41,263 nt of DNA from Pseudocoprococcus catus. GTDB taxonomy: Bacteria > Bacillota > Clostridia > Lachnospirales > Lachnospiraceae. Numbering within the stretch: position 1 is the first letter of the stretch; each line of letters begins with the position of its first letter. The stretch is taken from positions 1,405,759-1,447,021 of the forward strand of contig NZ_LR698973.1 of assembly GCF_902381825.1 (NCBI RefSeq), read 5' to 3'. A program made the position numbers and the translations under genes. The notes beneath the pieces were generated by a model. It ran no database searches. It was not told the DNA's origin and saw nothing but the letters and a program-made list of their open reading frames with translations. Shown here piece by piece: positions 7,804 to 17,516 of this stretch.

Positions 7804-8040
7804 GTGCGTCAAAAGAAGAATTATATGATATTGACATTTAAGACTACAACGGCAGCTATGGCCATGGAGAAGAAGTGCAGCGAGGAGGGGATTCCGGGAC
7901 GGCTGATTCCGCTCCCGGGAGAAATCAGCGCCGGATGTGGACTGTCCTGGCGGATATTGCCGGAGGAGTATGAGACATACAAAGACAAGATTATGTCCTT
8001 GGATATTCCGGTGGAACAAACTGTCGAAGTGCGGATATAA
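7804..8040 (+). CDS. DUF3343 small protein, putative selenium/sulfur carrier
   Basis: This 78-residue protein fits DUF3343: an N-terminal YMILTFKTTTAAMAMEKK strand-helix, and the conserved SAGCGLSW motif with Cys45, plus Cys25. DUF3343 genes commonly sit by yedF and selD and are thought to carry selenium or sulfur; this function is not proven. GTG 7804 is preceded by AGGATGG; an in-frame ATG at 7825 would cut the first strand. It is the last gene of the selD-yedF unit, before the str promoter. Confidence 0.85.
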   Translation: MRQKKNYMILTFKTTTAAMAMEKKCSEEGIPGRLIPLPGEISAGCGLSWRILPEEYETYKDKIMSLDIPVEQTVEVRI

Positions 8041-8104
8041 AACAGAAAAATACAGGATGACAAAAGGCAATCGTCGTAAGTTGAGAAAAATTAAAGAAAA
8101 ATTC

Positions 8105-8133
8105 TTGACAAGGATGATTGCCTTTGTTATAAT
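8105..8133 (+). promoter_or_regulatory. Consensus promoter of the str operon
   Basis: TTGACA (8105-8110), 17-bp spacer, TATAAT (8128-8133), a perfect consensus match. Transcription would start near 8140 and leave a leader of about 77 nt with the small palindrome GTGTATACAC. A 10-bp inverted repeat, 8063-8072 with 8116-8125, overlaps this promoter and might form a hairpin in selD-operon read-through RNA. Confidence 0.9.
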
Positions 8134-8216
8134 ATGCAAGTGTGCGCAATAGGCGTGTATACACCGTTATGTAAATGACGGCAACCAGTTCATTTTATTA
8201 CCAGGAGGTGAAAATA

Positions 8217-8639
8217 ATGCCAACATTTAACCAGTTAGTAAGAAAAGGAAGACAGACTGTTGAGAAGAAATCTACAGCTCCTGCTCTGCAGAAGAGCTAC
8301 AACTCTCTTCACAAGAAAGCAACAGACTTATCATCACCACAGAAGAGAGGTGTATGTACAGCTGTTAAGACAGCTACTCCTAAAAAACCTAACTCAGCTC
8401 TTAGAAAGATCGCCAGAGTTCGTTTATCAAACGGAATCGAAGTAACAAGCTACATCCCAGGTGAAGGTCACAACCTTCAGGAGCATAGCGTTGTACTTAT
8501 CAGAGGTGGTCGTGTAAAGGACTTACCAGGTACAAGATACCATATCATCAGAGGTACACTTGATACTGCAGGTGTTGCTAAGAGAAGACAGGCCCGTTCT
8601 AAATACGGTGCTAAGAGACCAAAGGACGCTAAGAAATAA
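8217..8639 (+). CDS. rpsL: 30S ribosomal protein S12
   Basis: S12 lies at the decoding centre of the small subunit. The 140-residue protein has the conserved [11 protein letters not shown] (54-64), where Lys57 corresponds to E. coli Lys43, and [13 protein letters not shown]; both streptomycin-relevant regions are in the sensitive form. ATG 8217 follows CCAGGAGGTG. It is the first gene of the str operon. An unusually long 157-nt spacer separates it from rpsG, with no gene in it. Confidence 0.98.
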   Translation: MPTFNQLVRKGRQTVEKKSTAPALQKSYNSLHKKATDLSSPQKRGVCTAVKTATPKKPNSALRKIARVRLSNGIEVTSYIPGEGHNLQEHSVVLIRGGRVKDLPGTRYHIIRGTLDTAGVAKRRQARSKYGAKRPKDAKK

Positions 8640-8772
8640 GAGTTTCACAGGTTTATACTATTTGCGACGAATGTAGCATTATTTTACCGCAATGATATAA
8701 GGTTGCGATTAAAGATAGATATACAATTCGAGCGCGAACACATAGTCAGACTACGTGAGTACCCAAGATTGA

Positions 8773-9267
<495 letters not shown>

Positions 9268-9311
9268 TCTGTTTTTAGCGGTTGCTTAGCTGAGAAAAGG
9301 AGGAATTATCC

Positions 9312-11429
9312 TTGGCTGGAAGAGAATATCCATTAGAGAGAACCAGAAATATTGGTATTATGGCTCATATCGATGCTGGTAAAACAACAACAACTGAGCG
9401 TATCTTATATTACACTGGTATTAACTACAAGATTGGTGATACTCATGACGGTACTGCAACTATGGACTGGATGGCCCAGGAGCAGGAACGTGGTATCACA
9501 ATTACTTCCGCTGCTACAACATGTCACTGGACACTTCAGGATCACTGCAAGCCAAAGGCAGGTGCTTTAGAGCATCGTATCAACATCATTGATACACCAG
9601 GACACGTAGACTTCACAGTTGAAGTTGAACGTTCCCTTCGTGTACTTGATGGTGCTGTAGGTGTCTTCTGTGCCAAAGGTGGTGTTGAGCCTCAGTCCGA
9701 AAACGTATGGCGTCAGGCTGACACATACAACGTACCTAGAATGGCTTTCATCAACAAGATGGATATTCTTGGTGCTGATTTCTACAGTGCTGTTGAGCAG
9801 ATCAAGACAAGATTAGGTAAGAATGCTATCTGCATTCAGCTCCCAATCGGTAAGGAAGATGAATTCAAAGGTATCATTGACCTTTTTGAAATGCAGGCTT
9901 ATATCTACAATGATGAAAAGGGTGACGATATTTCTATCGTTGATATCCCGGAAGATATGGTCGAAGATGCAGAACTTTATCATACAGAATTAGTTGAGAA
10001 GATCTGCGAATTAGATGACGATCTGATGATGGCTTACCTTGAAGGTGAAGAGCCAACAAACGATCAGTTAAAAGCTGTATTAAGAAAAGCTACATGCGAA
10101 TGTACAGCCGTTCCTGTTTGCTGTGGTACAGCTTACAGAAACAAAGGTGTTCAGAAGCTCCTTGATGCAATCATCGAGTACATGCCATCTCCATTAGATA
10201 TCCCACCAATCAAAGGTGTAGATATGGACGGCAACGATGTTGTCAGACATTCTTCTGATGAAGAACCTTTCTCCGCTCTTGCATTCAAGATTATGACAGA
10301 CCCATTCGTTGGTAAGCTGGCATTCTTCCGTGTATATTCCGGTACTCTGAATTCCGGTTCTTACACACTGAACGCAACAAAGGGCAAGAAAGAACGTGTT
10401 GGTCGTATCCTTCAGATGCATGCCAACAAGAGAAAAGAGCTGGATAAGGTTTACTCCGGTGATATCGCAGCTGCTGTAGGTTTCAAATTTACAACAACTG
10501 GTGATACAATCTGTGATGAACAGCATCCGGTTATTCTGGAATCCATGGAATTCCCAGAACCTGTTATCGAGCTTGCTATCGAGCCTAAGACAAAAGCAGG
10601 CCAGGGCAAGATGGGTGAAGCTTTAGCTAAACTTGCTGAAGAAGACCCTACATTCAGAGCTCATACAGATCAGGAAACAGGCCAGACAATCATTGCCGGT
10701 ATGGGCGAGCTCCATCTGGAAATCATTGTTGACCGTCTGCTTCGTGAGTTTAAAGTAGAGGCAAACGTTGGTGCACCTCAGGTTGCATACAAAGAAACAT
10801 TTACAAAAGCCGTTGACGTAGACAGCAAATATGCTAAACAGTCCGGTGGTCGTGGTCAGTATGGTCACTGTAAAGTTCACTTTGAGCCAATGGATGCCAA
10901 TGGTGAAGAACTCTTCAAGTTCGATTCTACAGTCGTAGGTGGTGCTATTCCTAAGGAATACATCCCAGCTGTCGGCGAAGGTATCGAAGAAGCTGCTAAA
11001 GCTGGTATCCTCGGCGGATTCCCTGTACTTGGTATCCATGCTACAGTATATGATGGTTCTTACCATGAAGTCGATTCAAGTGAAATGGCATTCCACATTG
11101 CTGGTTCCATGGCTTTCAAGGAAGCTATGCACAAAGCAGGCGCTGTTCTTCTTGAGCCGATCATGAAAGTTGAAGTTACAATGCCTGAAGAATACATGGG
11201 CGATATCATCGGCGACCTGAACTCACGTCGTGGCCGTATCGAAGGTATGGAAGATATCGGTGGTGGTAAGATGGTTAAAGCATATGTACCACTTGCAGAG
11301 ATGTTCGGTTATTCTACAGACCTGCGTTCAAGAACACAGGGCCGTGGTAACTACTCCATGTTCTTCGAGAAATACGAACCAGTTCCGAAGTCAATTCAGG
11401 AAAAGGTATTAAACAACAAAGATAAATAA
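9312..11429 (+). CDS. fusA: Translation elongation factor G
   Basis: EF-G moves tRNA and mRNA after each peptide bond and helps recycle ribosomes. The 705-residue protein has [13 protein letters not shown] (18-30), [20 protein letters not shown] and NKMD G motifs, then the domain IV signature SGGRGQYGH. The predicted start is TTG at 9312, set by GGAGG at 9300-9304 and by the conserved [18 protein letters not shown] start. Length is slightly above E. coli EF-G. No stop codon or frameshift was seen. Confidence 0.98.
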   Translation: MAGREYPLERTRNIGIMAHIDAGKTTTTERILYYTGINYKIGDTHDGTATMDWMAQEQERGITITSAATTCHWTLQDHCKPKAGALEHRINIIDTPGHVDFTVEVERSLRVLDGAVGVFCAKGGVEPQSENVWRQADTYNVPRMAFINKMDILGADFYSAVEQIKTRLGKNAICIQLPIGKEDEFKGIIDLFEMQAYIYNDEKGDDISIVDIPEDMVEDAELYHTELVEKICELDDDLMMAYLEGEEPTNDQLKAVLRKATCECTAVPVCCGTAYRNKGVQKLLDAIIEYMPSPLDIPPIKGVDMDGNDVVRHSSDEEPFSALAFKIMTDPFVGKLAFFRVYSGTLNSGSYTLNATKGKKERVGRILQMHANKRKELDKVYSGDIAAAVGFKFTTTGDTICDEQHPVILESMEFPEPVIELAIEPKTKAGQGKMGEALAKLAEEDPTFRAHTDQETGQTIIAGMGELHLEIIVDRLLREFKVEANVGAPQVAYKETFTKAVDVDSKYAKQSGGRGQYGHCKVHFEPMDANGEELFKFDSTVVGGAIPKEYIPAVGEGIEEAAKAGILGGFPVLGIHATVYDGSYHEVDSSEMAFHIAGSMAFKEAMHKAGAVLLEPIMKVEVTMPEEYMGDIIGDLNSRRGRIEGMEDIGGGKMVKAYVPLAEMFGYSTDLRSRTQGRGNYSMFFEKYEPVPKSIQEKVLNNKDK

Positions 11430-11491
11430 TTTATCCTTGCTGTGTACAGGTAATGTACAACTTTTAAATACGAAAATATTTTAAAATAGGC

Positions 11492-11520
11492 TTGAATATA
11501 TGCTGTAAATGCAATATAAT
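11492..11520 (+). promoter_or_regulatory. Predicted separate promoter of tuf
   Basis: TTGAAT (11492-11497), 17-bp spacer, TATAAT (11515-11520) in the 170-nt fusA-tuf spacer. tuf may therefore be transcribed more than the rest of the operon. Confidence 0.75.
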
Positions 11521-11552
11521 CGTAATTAGCCGAGCAAAAATAATAAAAATCT

Positions 11553-11576
11553 GCCTCTCCCGAACGGGGGAGAGGC
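11553..11576 (+). promoter_or_regulatory. GC-rich stem-loop in the tuf leader
   Basis: Nine-bp perfect arms GCCTCTCCC and GGGAGAGGC around a 6-nt loop, ending about 9 nt before AAGGAGG of tuf. No T-run follows, so it is not a simple terminator; it may stabilise the mRNA 5' end or affect translation. Confidence 0.5.
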
Positions 11577-11599
11577 GCCTATAAAAGGAGGACGTTAAA

Positions 11600-12787
11600 A
11601 TGGCTAAAGCTAAGTTTGACAGAAGCAAACCACATTGTAATATCGGTACAATTGGACACGTTGACCACGGTAAAACAACTTTAACAGCTGCTATCACAAG
11701 AGTATTAGCAGAAAGAGTACCTGGTAACGAAAAAGTAGATTTCGAAAACATCGATAAAGCTCCAGAAGAAAGAGAACGTGGTATCACAATCTCTACAGCT
11801 CACGTTGAGTACCAGACAGCAAAACGTCATTACGCTCACGTAGACTGCCCAGGACATGCCGATTATGTAAAGAACATGATCACAGGTGCTGCTCAGATGG
11901 ATGGTGCTATCCTTGTTGTAGCTGCTACTGATGGTGTTATGGCTCAGACAAAAGAGCATATCCTTCTTTCCCGTCAGGTAGGCGTACCTTACATCGTTGT
12001 ATTCATGAACAAATGTGATATGGTAGACGATGAAGAACTCCTTGAATTAGTAGAAATGGAAATCACAGAAGTTCTTGAAGAATATGACTTCACAGATTGC
12101 CCAATCATCAAAGGTTCCGCTCTTAAAGCTCTTGAAGATCCAAACGGCGAATGGGGCGACAAGATCATGGAACTTATGGATACAGTAGATAGCTATATCC
12201 CAGATCCACAGCGTGATACAGATAAGCCATTCCTTATGCCAGTCGAAGACGTATTCTCTATCACAGGTCGTGGTACAGTTGCTACAGGCCGTGTAGAAAG
12301 AGGTGTTCTGCATCTTTCTGACGAAGTAGAAATCGTTGGTGTTAAAGAAGAAACACGTAAAGTTGTTGTAACTGGTATCGAAATGTTCCGTAAACTCCTT
12401 GACGAAGCTCAGGCTGGTGATAACATCGGTTGTCTTCTTCGTGGTGTTCAGAGAAATGAAATCGAAAGAGGACAGGTTCTCGCTAAACCAGGTTCAGTAC
12501 ATCCACACAAGAAATTCACAGCTCAGGTTTACGTACTGACAAAAGACGAAGGTGGTCGTCATACACCATTCTTCAACAACTACCGTCCACAGTTCTACTT
12601 TAGAACAACAGATATCACAGGCGTTATTTCCCTTCCAGAAGGTACAGAAATGTGCATGCCTGGTGATAACGTAGAAATGACAATCGAACTGATCCACCCA
12701 ATCGCTATGGAACAGGGTCTTACATTCGCTATCCGTGAAGGTGGCCGTACTGTAGGTTCAGGTCGTGTTGCTACAATCATCGAATAA
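11600..12787 (+). CDS. tuf: Translation elongation factor Tu
   Basis: EF-Tu brings aminoacyl-tRNA to the ribosome. The 395-residue protein has [10 protein letters not shown] (19-28), [26 protein letters not shown] and NKCD motifs, and domain III ends [16 protein letters not shown] 11600 follows AAGGAGGACGTTAAA. Codon use is strongly biased, as expected of a very highly expressed gene. It is the last gene of the str operon and is followed by a terminator rather than rpsJ. Confidence 0.99.
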   Translation: MAKAKFDRSKPHCNIGTIGHVDHGKTTLTAAITRVLAERVPGNEKVDFENIDKAPEERERGITISTAHVEYQTAKRHYAHVDCPGHADYVKNMITGAAQMDGAILVVAATDGVMAQTKEHILLSRQVGVPYIVVFMNKCDMVDDEELLELVEMEITEVLEEYDFTDCPIIKGSALKALEDPNGEWGDKIMELMDTVDSYIPDPQRDTDKPFLMPVEDVFSITGRGTVATGRVERGVLHLSDEVEIVGVKEETRKVVVTGIEMFRKLLDEAQAGDNIGCLLRGVQRNEIERGQVLAKPGSVHPHKKFTAQVYVLTKDEGGRHTPFFNNYRPQFYFRTTDITGVISLPEGTEMCMPGDNVEMTIELIHPIAMEQGLTFAIREGGRTVGSGRVATIIE

Positions 12788-12906
12788 TATTCGCTAAGCA
12801 ATGAGCAATGCAAATCCAACGAATGATGAGTTGTGCATTGCGAGTATAACGCGCATATCGTATATAAATGAGTGTCAGGAGTACACTCTGTGTCCAAACG
12901 TAAGAT

Positions 12907-12937
12907 ACCCCGGAACCATAAGGTTTCCGGGGTTTTT
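12907..12937 (+). terminator. Terminator of the str operon
   Basis: Nine-bp arms ACCCCGGAA (12907-12915) and TTCCGGGGT (12925-12933), followed by a run of five T. The rest of the 12788-13108 spacer is AT-rich with no gene or clear promoter that I can support. Confidence 0.92.
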
Positions 12938-13108
12938 CTGTACTCTAAGAAAAGAATGGTTTCTAATCGCAATAATTACACGTAAAGAATTGCCAATTTT
13001 TATTTCTATCTTGCAGATTTTGGGACTTGTTTTTACGATTCTTTTGCATAAAGGAATTATTAAGAAGCAGAATAATTGGTTGAACAATAGTCATGGAAGG
13101 AGATATCG

Positions 13109-13636
13109 ATGGTGACGAAATCTTTTGAGAATGATTCAGATACAAATCACGGTCTGAATAGCCATAGAAAGACGGAGGATGCATCTTTTATGCGCGAGGC
13201 TATTCGTCTTTCACAACTTGCCGTAGAACATGGAAATGAGCCTTTTGGAGCGGTTCTGGTAAAAAATGGAGAAATTGTATTTACGAATGAAAATCAGATT
13301 TATACAAGACATGATCCGACCTTTCATGGAGAAGCCGGACTGATTCGTGAATTCTGTGCAAAGACATCAATCACAGATTTGCATGACTATACGCTTTATT
13401 CCAGCTGTGAGCCGTGTTTTATGTGCAGTGGCGCAATGGTCTGGGTGAAATTAGGCCGATTAGTATACGGTGCAAGCAATAGCGATTTAGAGGCGATACT
13501 TGGTAACGAAGGATGTAATTGTTCAAAGATTGTTTTTGACAATTCCTTTTGGCAGCCACAGGTAACAGCGGGGATTCTTCGGGCTGAAAGTCTCATGATT
13601 CTGAAGGATTATTTTGATACGCATGCAAAAGGTTGA
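13109..13636 (+). CDS. Cytidine/deoxycytidylate-type nucleoside deaminase
   Basis: The 175-residue protein belongs to the zinc-dependent CDA/dCMP deaminase superfamily (tRNA-adenosine, guanine and cytosine deaminases). The zinc site is HGE at 73-75 and SCEPCFMC at 99-106, supplying His73, Cys103 and Cys106 with Glu75 as proton carrier; the first motif is HGE rather than the commoner HAE. EPFGAVLVKNGEIV is typical of the guanine deaminase/TadA-like branch, so the substrate is probably a free base or nucleoside, not assignable here. ATG 13109 follows GGAAGGAGA. It is a single gene between the tuf terminator and the leftward rRNA-like promoters. Confidence 0.87.
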   Translation: MVTKSFENDSDTNHGLNSHRKTEDASFMREAIRLSQLAVEHGNEPFGAVLVKNGEIVFTNENQIYTRHDPTFHGEAGLIREFCAKTSITDLHDYTLYSSCEPCFMCSGAMVWVKLGRLVYGASNSDLEAILGNEGCNCSKIVFDNSFWQPQVTAGILRAESLMILKDYFDTHAKG

Positions 13637-13678
13637 TAGGGTATATTGATCAGAAATAATAACGCAATTGTCATGTAC

Positions 13679-13691
13679 CGCTCTCTGAGCG
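13679..13691 (-). other. Short stem-loop just after the left rRNA-like promoter
   Basis: CGCTC/GAGCG arms around a 3-nt loop, immediately after the predicted start site. From memory, the sequence after it (GGTACATGACAATTG on the minus strand) recalls clostridial 16S leader RNA, but no 16S gene follows. Confidence 0.4.
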
Positions 13692-13699
13692 ACTCATCT

Positions 13700-13728
13700 A
13701 GTTTATCAAATCTCTTGAAGTTTGTCAA
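13700..13728 (-). promoter_or_regulatory. Leftward rRNA-like promoter, proximal copy
   Basis: On the minus strand TTGACA (13728-13723), 17-bp spacer, TAAACT (13705-13700), preceded by an A-rich upstream element (13729-13765). This layout is typical of Firmicutes rRNA promoters. It points at the 3' end of the deaminase gene on the opposite strand. Confidence 0.7.
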
Positions 13729-13812
13729 CAACTTTTTTTATTTATTTTCAAATTTCTTTTTGATCTGATGAAAAACTTACTGTTTTGCGTTTGTCTCGCT
13801 GACAGCTTGTAT

Positions 13813-13841
13813 ATGATATCATCTTAGATTTGAATTGTCAA
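13813..13841 (-). promoter_or_regulatory. Leftward rRNA-like promoter, distal copy
   Basis: On the minus strand TTGACA (13841-13836), 17-bp spacer, TATCAT (13818-13813), preceded by an A-rich tract very like that of the proximal promoter. The two -35 elements are 113 bp apart, as in tandem P1/P2 promoters of rRNA operons. Confidence 0.7.
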
Positions 13842-14098
13842 CAGTTTTTTTATTTATTTTTATTTTATATGCGTTTTTTGTTACCTGTATTAAATCTGAC
13901 ACGACACAAAGCGCTTCCATATTGTTAAGAAAACGTCACACCTCTGATCTCTGCTGCTCTTATCAACCAATACCTCTTCATCCGTCAATTCTCATCATTC
14001 GCTAGATAAGGTGCTTTATTTCCCTTAATTCTCTCTGTCTTTCTCATTTATTATCAGCTATAATAGTGTTTAACAACGTAAAGGAGTACTTAAAAGAT

Positions 14099-15901
14099 AT
14101 GAACATCAAAAAAAACTATTCTAAGAAGCGTCACCAATCCTACGCTTCTGTCCAGACGCATGCTGTTATAAACGGTCTGATTGGTGTCATCGTCATTGCA
14201 TTTATCAGCTTTTATTTCTTTCTGACACCATTGAATCCACAGTCCATTGCTTTCTGGCTGACACTGATCATTGCACTGTTTGTCTTTGCAGCTCTGAAAT
14301 CACTGACTATTTGCAGTGCAGCTGCCGGGCGTATGCAGGATCAGGCTGCCGGGCAAAAAACCTGGAAAGATGTCTGCGGACATGAAGGCATTTTTTTCAT
14401 CCTCCCATTCATTGCAATTATCGCATTGCTGTTGATTGCACTCAGCGGTTCACCTGTTTTTTCGTCACACAAATATGCCGCAATCCTCAATGTAGAGGAT
14501 GCTGTCTTTTCTGATGATTTATCTGAATCTCTCGGCACAGACTCTATTGCCCTCATGGACACAGCCTCTGCAAGAATGCTCGGAGACAGAGAAATCGGTT
14601 CTTTATCTAATGTCGTCAGCCAGTTCAATGTTTCTGATGACTACACACAGATTGATTATAATGGAAAACCCGCCAAAGTCGCTGCACTCGATTATGCCGG
14701 TTTCTTTAAATGGATTGGAAATAAATCCGATGGCGTACCTGGCTATGTTACAGTTAATCCAGTGTCCATGTCGGCCTCCTATGTACAATGCAGCCAGCCG
14801 ATGACGTATGTACCATCCGCTTATTTCTATGAGGATGCTGCAAGGTATATCCGTTTCCACTATCCGACGCTGCTCCTTGGTAATCTTCACTTTGAGATAG
14901 ATGAGCAGGGACAGCCTTATTACGTGATGTCCGTTTACAAAAATACAATTTCTCTGTTCGGTGGTCAGACTGTCACGGGTGCGATTACGCTGAACCCATC
15001 AACCGGCGAGCTGACACACTATGCACTTTCAGTTGTTCCAAACTGGGTCGATGTTGTTGTGGACGGAGATCTTCTTTGCCGTCAATACAACTGGTCCGGT
15101 ACGCTTAAGAACGGCTTCATGAACAGTCTGATTGGCAAAAAAGGTTGCAAACGGGTCACGACTTATGAAGCAGATGAAGATGATGAAAACGACGATGTCC
15201 CTGTTTCTGATTATGGTTATGTTTCCAAAAATGGCGATATATGGATCTATACAGGTGTCACATCCGTCAATGGTGACCGCTCCAATATTGGTTTCTTACT
15301 TGCCAACGAGCGAACGGGTGAAGCCCATTATTACAGCATCGCCGGTGCTGATGAAAAGTCAGCGATGGCAGCCGCCGAAGGGGAAGTGCAGGAGAAAGGT
15401 TATCAGGCCAGTTTCCCGTCCCTAATCAATGTAGAAGGCCATCCTACCTATATTATGGTCTTAAAGGACGCCAGCGGTCTTGTAAAGCTTTATGCAGCCG
15501 TTAATGTGGAACAATATAATATCGTTACAACCGCTTCCTCCCAGACTGAATGTCTGAACAGATACAAACAGCTTCTTGGCATAGAAAGTGGCAGTGCTGA
15601 CAATAACAACAATCAGCCTGACAACAGTACCAGTACTGATAACGACGCTCCTAACAGCGTCACAGGCAGTAGCGACATCTCTGAACCAACTGTTGCAGAT
15701 GCCGAAACCAATCTTACTATTACGGATATCAAATACATCGATATCAACGGTAACACTTACATCTATCTGATTAGCGAAAATGATACCCTTTATCGTGCAA
15801 AGGCAGCCTCCCACGAGGACATGCTGCTGTTGAAAAAAGGTGATAACGTTCACATTGCATACTCCGGCAAAGATATTGTCACATGCGAAAAGCAGAACTG
15901 A
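14099..15901 (+). CDS. Uncharacterised membrane-anchored protein with large extracytoplasmic part
   Basis: I do not recognise this 600-residue protein. It has a basic N-terminus, three predicted membrane segments (about 23-42, 50-68 and 98-116) and then a long polar region with repeated two-strand patterns such as YGYVSKNGDIWIYTGV and LINVEGHPTYIMVLKDASG. A Ser/Asn/Asp-rich linker near residues 500-535 precedes a small C-terminal all-beta domain that looks OB-like. ATG 14099 was chosen for AAGGAG upstream and because a GTG at 14066 would overlap the predicted -10. It is a single gene ending at a bidirectional terminator, convergent with truA. Confidence 0.85.
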   Translation: MNIKKNYSKKRHQSYASVQTHAVINGLIGVIVIAFISFYFFLTPLNPQSIAFWLTLIIALFVFAALKSLTICSAAAGRMQDQAAGQKTWKDVCGHEGIFFILPFIAIIALLLIALSGSPVFSSHKYAAILNVEDAVFSDDLSESLGTDSIALMDTASARMLGDREIGSLSNVVSQFNVSDDYTQIDYNGKPAKVAALDYAGFFKWIGNKSDGVPGYVTVNPVSMSASYVQCSQPMTYVPSAYFYEDAARYIRFHYPTLLLGNLHFEIDEQGQPYYVMSVYKNTISLFGGQTVTGAITLNPSTGELTHYALSVVPNWVDVVVDGDLLCRQYNWSGTLKNGFMNSLIGKKGCKRVTTYEADEDDENDDVPVSDYGYVSKNGDIWIYTGVTSVNGDRSNIGFLLANERTGEAHYYSIAGADEKSAMAAAEGEVQEKGYQASFPSLINVEGHPTYIMVLKDASGLVKLYAAVNVEQYNIVTTASSQTECLNRYKQLLGIESGSADNNNNQPDNSTSTDNDAPNSVTGSSDISEPTVADAETNLTITDIKYIDINGNTYIYLISENDTLYRAKAASHEDMLLLKKGDNVHIAYSGKDIVTCEKQN

Positions 15902-15911
15902 TCCACTGATT

Positions 15912-15957
15912 AAAACAAGCGACTGCTTCAAAATGACATGAAGCAGCCGCTTGTTTT
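15912..15957. terminator. Bidirectional terminator between the membrane protein gene and truA
   Basis: Nineteen-bp arms (15912-15930, 15939-15957) with one mismatch and an 8-nt loop; A-rich start and T-rich end make it usable from both sides. It ends the ribosomal/ecf/truA transcript on the minus strand. Confidence 0.9.
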
Positions 15958-15969
15958 ATGGATACCTGT

Positions 15970-16713
15970 TCAATTTGATAGATACTTAATCTCCACCAGT
16001 GTCAATCCGTGTGCAGGCGCCGTTGGTCCCGCAGCCTTTCCCATCGGATGCTCCACCGCTTCCCTGACTTCCTCCGGTTCTTTCTGTTCCAGTCCGACCT
16101 TAATCAATACACCGGCGATAATACGCACCATATTGTACAGAAAGCCATTGCCGCTGACACGCAGTGTCACAATATCTCCTTCTTCAATCAGTTCAAGGGA
16201 ATAGATAGTTCTTACAGTACTCAGCGCCTTTGTCTTCTGTGAACAAAAGGATTTAAAATCATGTTCACCAACCAGATAAACACCGGCTTCACGCATCTTG
16301 TCCACATTCAGCTTTTTCGGGACAAAATAACTGTATAAACGCTCTTTCGGCAGCTGAGTCCGCCGATTAAGAATCCGGTATTCATATGTTTTCTCCACAT
16401 CCGTATAGCGGGGATGAAAATCCAAAGGCACTTCCTCGGATTTCTGCACCACAATATCCTTTGGAAGACGCTGATTAATGGCCAGGGCATATTTCCAGTC
16501 AGGAATATTTTTGTCTGTGTCAAAAACCGCCACCTGTCCAAGGGCATGCACCCCGGAATCCGTCCGGCTGGCGCCTGTCACATCGGTTTTCTCCCCAAGA
16601 AGATTTTCTATGGCTTTTTGAAGTGTTGACTGTATAGAAACACCATTCGGCTGCACCTGCCATCCGCAGTAGTTTGTGCCGTCATAAGCCACCGTCAGTT
16701 TAATTCTATGCAC
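15970..16713 (-). CDS. truA: tRNA pseudouridine(38-40) synthase TruA
   Basis: TruA isomerises uridines 38-40 in the anticodon stem of tRNAs. The 247-residue protein has YDGTNYCGWQ (10-19) and the catalytic GASRTDSGVHA with Asp52, then FHPRYTDVEKTYEY and NGFLYNMVRIIAG. The start is GTG 16713, 2 nt after the ecfT stop, with AGAGGAG inside the end of ecfT, so translation is probably coupled. It is the last gene of the superoperon; rplM and rpsI, which follow truA in many Firmicutes, are not here. Confidence 0.96.
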   Translation of the reverse strand: MHRIKLTVAYDGTNYCGWQVQPNGVSIQSTLQKAIENLLGEKTDVTGASRTDSGVHALGQVAVFDTDKNIPDWKYALAINQRLPKDIVVQKSEEVPLDFHPRYTDVEKTYEYRILNRRTQLPKERLYSYFVPKKLNVDKMREAGVYLVGEHDFKSFCSQKTKALSTVRTIYSLELIEEGDIVTLRVSGNGFLYNMVRIIAGVLIKVGLEQKEPEEVREAVEHPMGKAAGPTAPAHGLTLVEIKYLSN

Positions 16714-16715
16714 AG

Positions 16716-17516
16716 TTACATCACTCCTCTCAGCACACAAATGGCAATCATATAAACAGCCATTAGCAAATAAGCCATCCGGTCTCTTTTCTCATAATGC
16801 AGCGGCTTCATCTTTGTACGGCCCTGTCCGCCGTGATAACAGCGTGCTTCCATGGCCATAGCCAGATCATTGGCGCGTCGGATTGCGGCGATAAAAAGCG
16901 GCACCAGAAGCGGTACAAGCCCTTTTGCTCTCTGAATCAGATTACCACTCTCAAAGTCTGCCCCTCTGGCCTGCTGTGCCTTCATGATTCTGTCCATTTC
17001 TTCCAGTAAAATCGGAATAAATCGAAGGGCAATAGACATCATCATCGCCACCTCATGTACCGGCACATGCACCCTGTTTAAACAGCCCAACCCTTTTTCA
17101 AGACCATCTGTCAGCTGGTTCGGTGTTGTGGTCAATGTCATCAGAGATGAGCCAATAATCAGATAACTCAGACGCATGACCATATAAAGACCTGTCTTTA
17201 ATCCCTGTACAGTTGCATTCAAAAAACCGATCTTGAATAAACTGTCTCCCGGCGTCAGAAAAAGGCTGAAACAAAAGGTTAAGAGAATAATCATAAAAAT
17301 GGATTTTAACCCTTTCAGCATAAAGCTCACCGGTACTTTTGACAGCGCAATCAAAGCTGCCATCGCTGCCGTCACAATGATAAAAGCCGGAACACTGTGA
17401 ATCAAAAAAACAGATATGACAAACAAAACCGTTCCAAGCAGTTTTACTCTCGGATCCAGACGATGGATCACGGAAGACTGGGGATAATATTGTCCAATGG
17501 TTATGTCTCGTATCAT
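16716..17516 (-). CDS. ecfT: ECF transporter transmembrane component EcfT
   Basis: EcfT links the two ATPases to exchangeable vitamin- or metal-binding S components in group II energy-coupling factor transporters. The 266-residue protein has several hydrophobic segments and the two coupling motifs QQARGAD and MEARCYHGGQGR, the second with Cys in place of the usual Gly. ATG 17516 overlaps the ecfA2 stop as ATGA; an upstream start would lie within ecfA2. No S component is encoded in this window. Confidence 0.95.
   Translation of the reverse strand: MIRDITIGQYYPQSSVIHRLDPRVKLLGTVLFVISVFLIHSVPAFIIVTAAMAALIALSKVPVSFMLKGLKSIFMIILLTFCFSLFLTPGDSLFKIGFLNATVQGLKTGLYMVMRLSYLIIGSSLMTLTTTPNQLTDGLEKGLGCLNRVHVPVHEVAMMMSIALRFIPILLEEMDRIMKAQQARGADFESGNLIQRAKGLVPLLVPLFIAAIRRANDLAMAMEARCYHGGQGRTKMKPLHYEKRDRMAYLLMAVYMIAICVLRGVM

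Larger units (their letters stand above)
13637..14098. other. Gene-free stretch with tandem leftward rRNA-like promoters
   Basis: This 462-nt stretch holds no credible gene. It contains two promoters on the minus strand (listed separately), two T-rich tracts that are A-rich upstream elements on the minus strand, and the promoter region of the following plus-strand membrane protein. The only plus-strand signal I see is a TATAAT at 14059-14064 with a poor -35, 35 nt before the next start codon. Confidence 0.6.

Noticed and set aside
6057..8040. Possible selenocysteine codons in selD, yedF or the DUF3343 gene
   Set aside because: All three frames are open without in-frame TGA, and the SelD active-site residue is a normal cysteine codon.
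12801..13115. Open frame of 104 codons between tuf and the deaminase gene
   Set aside because: It runs through the str terminator hairpin, has no ribosome binding site and has no recognisable product.
13637..14098. T-rich tracts as terminators of the deaminase gene
   Set aside because: No hairpin precedes them on the plus strand; on the minus strand they make sense as A-rich upstream elements of promoters.
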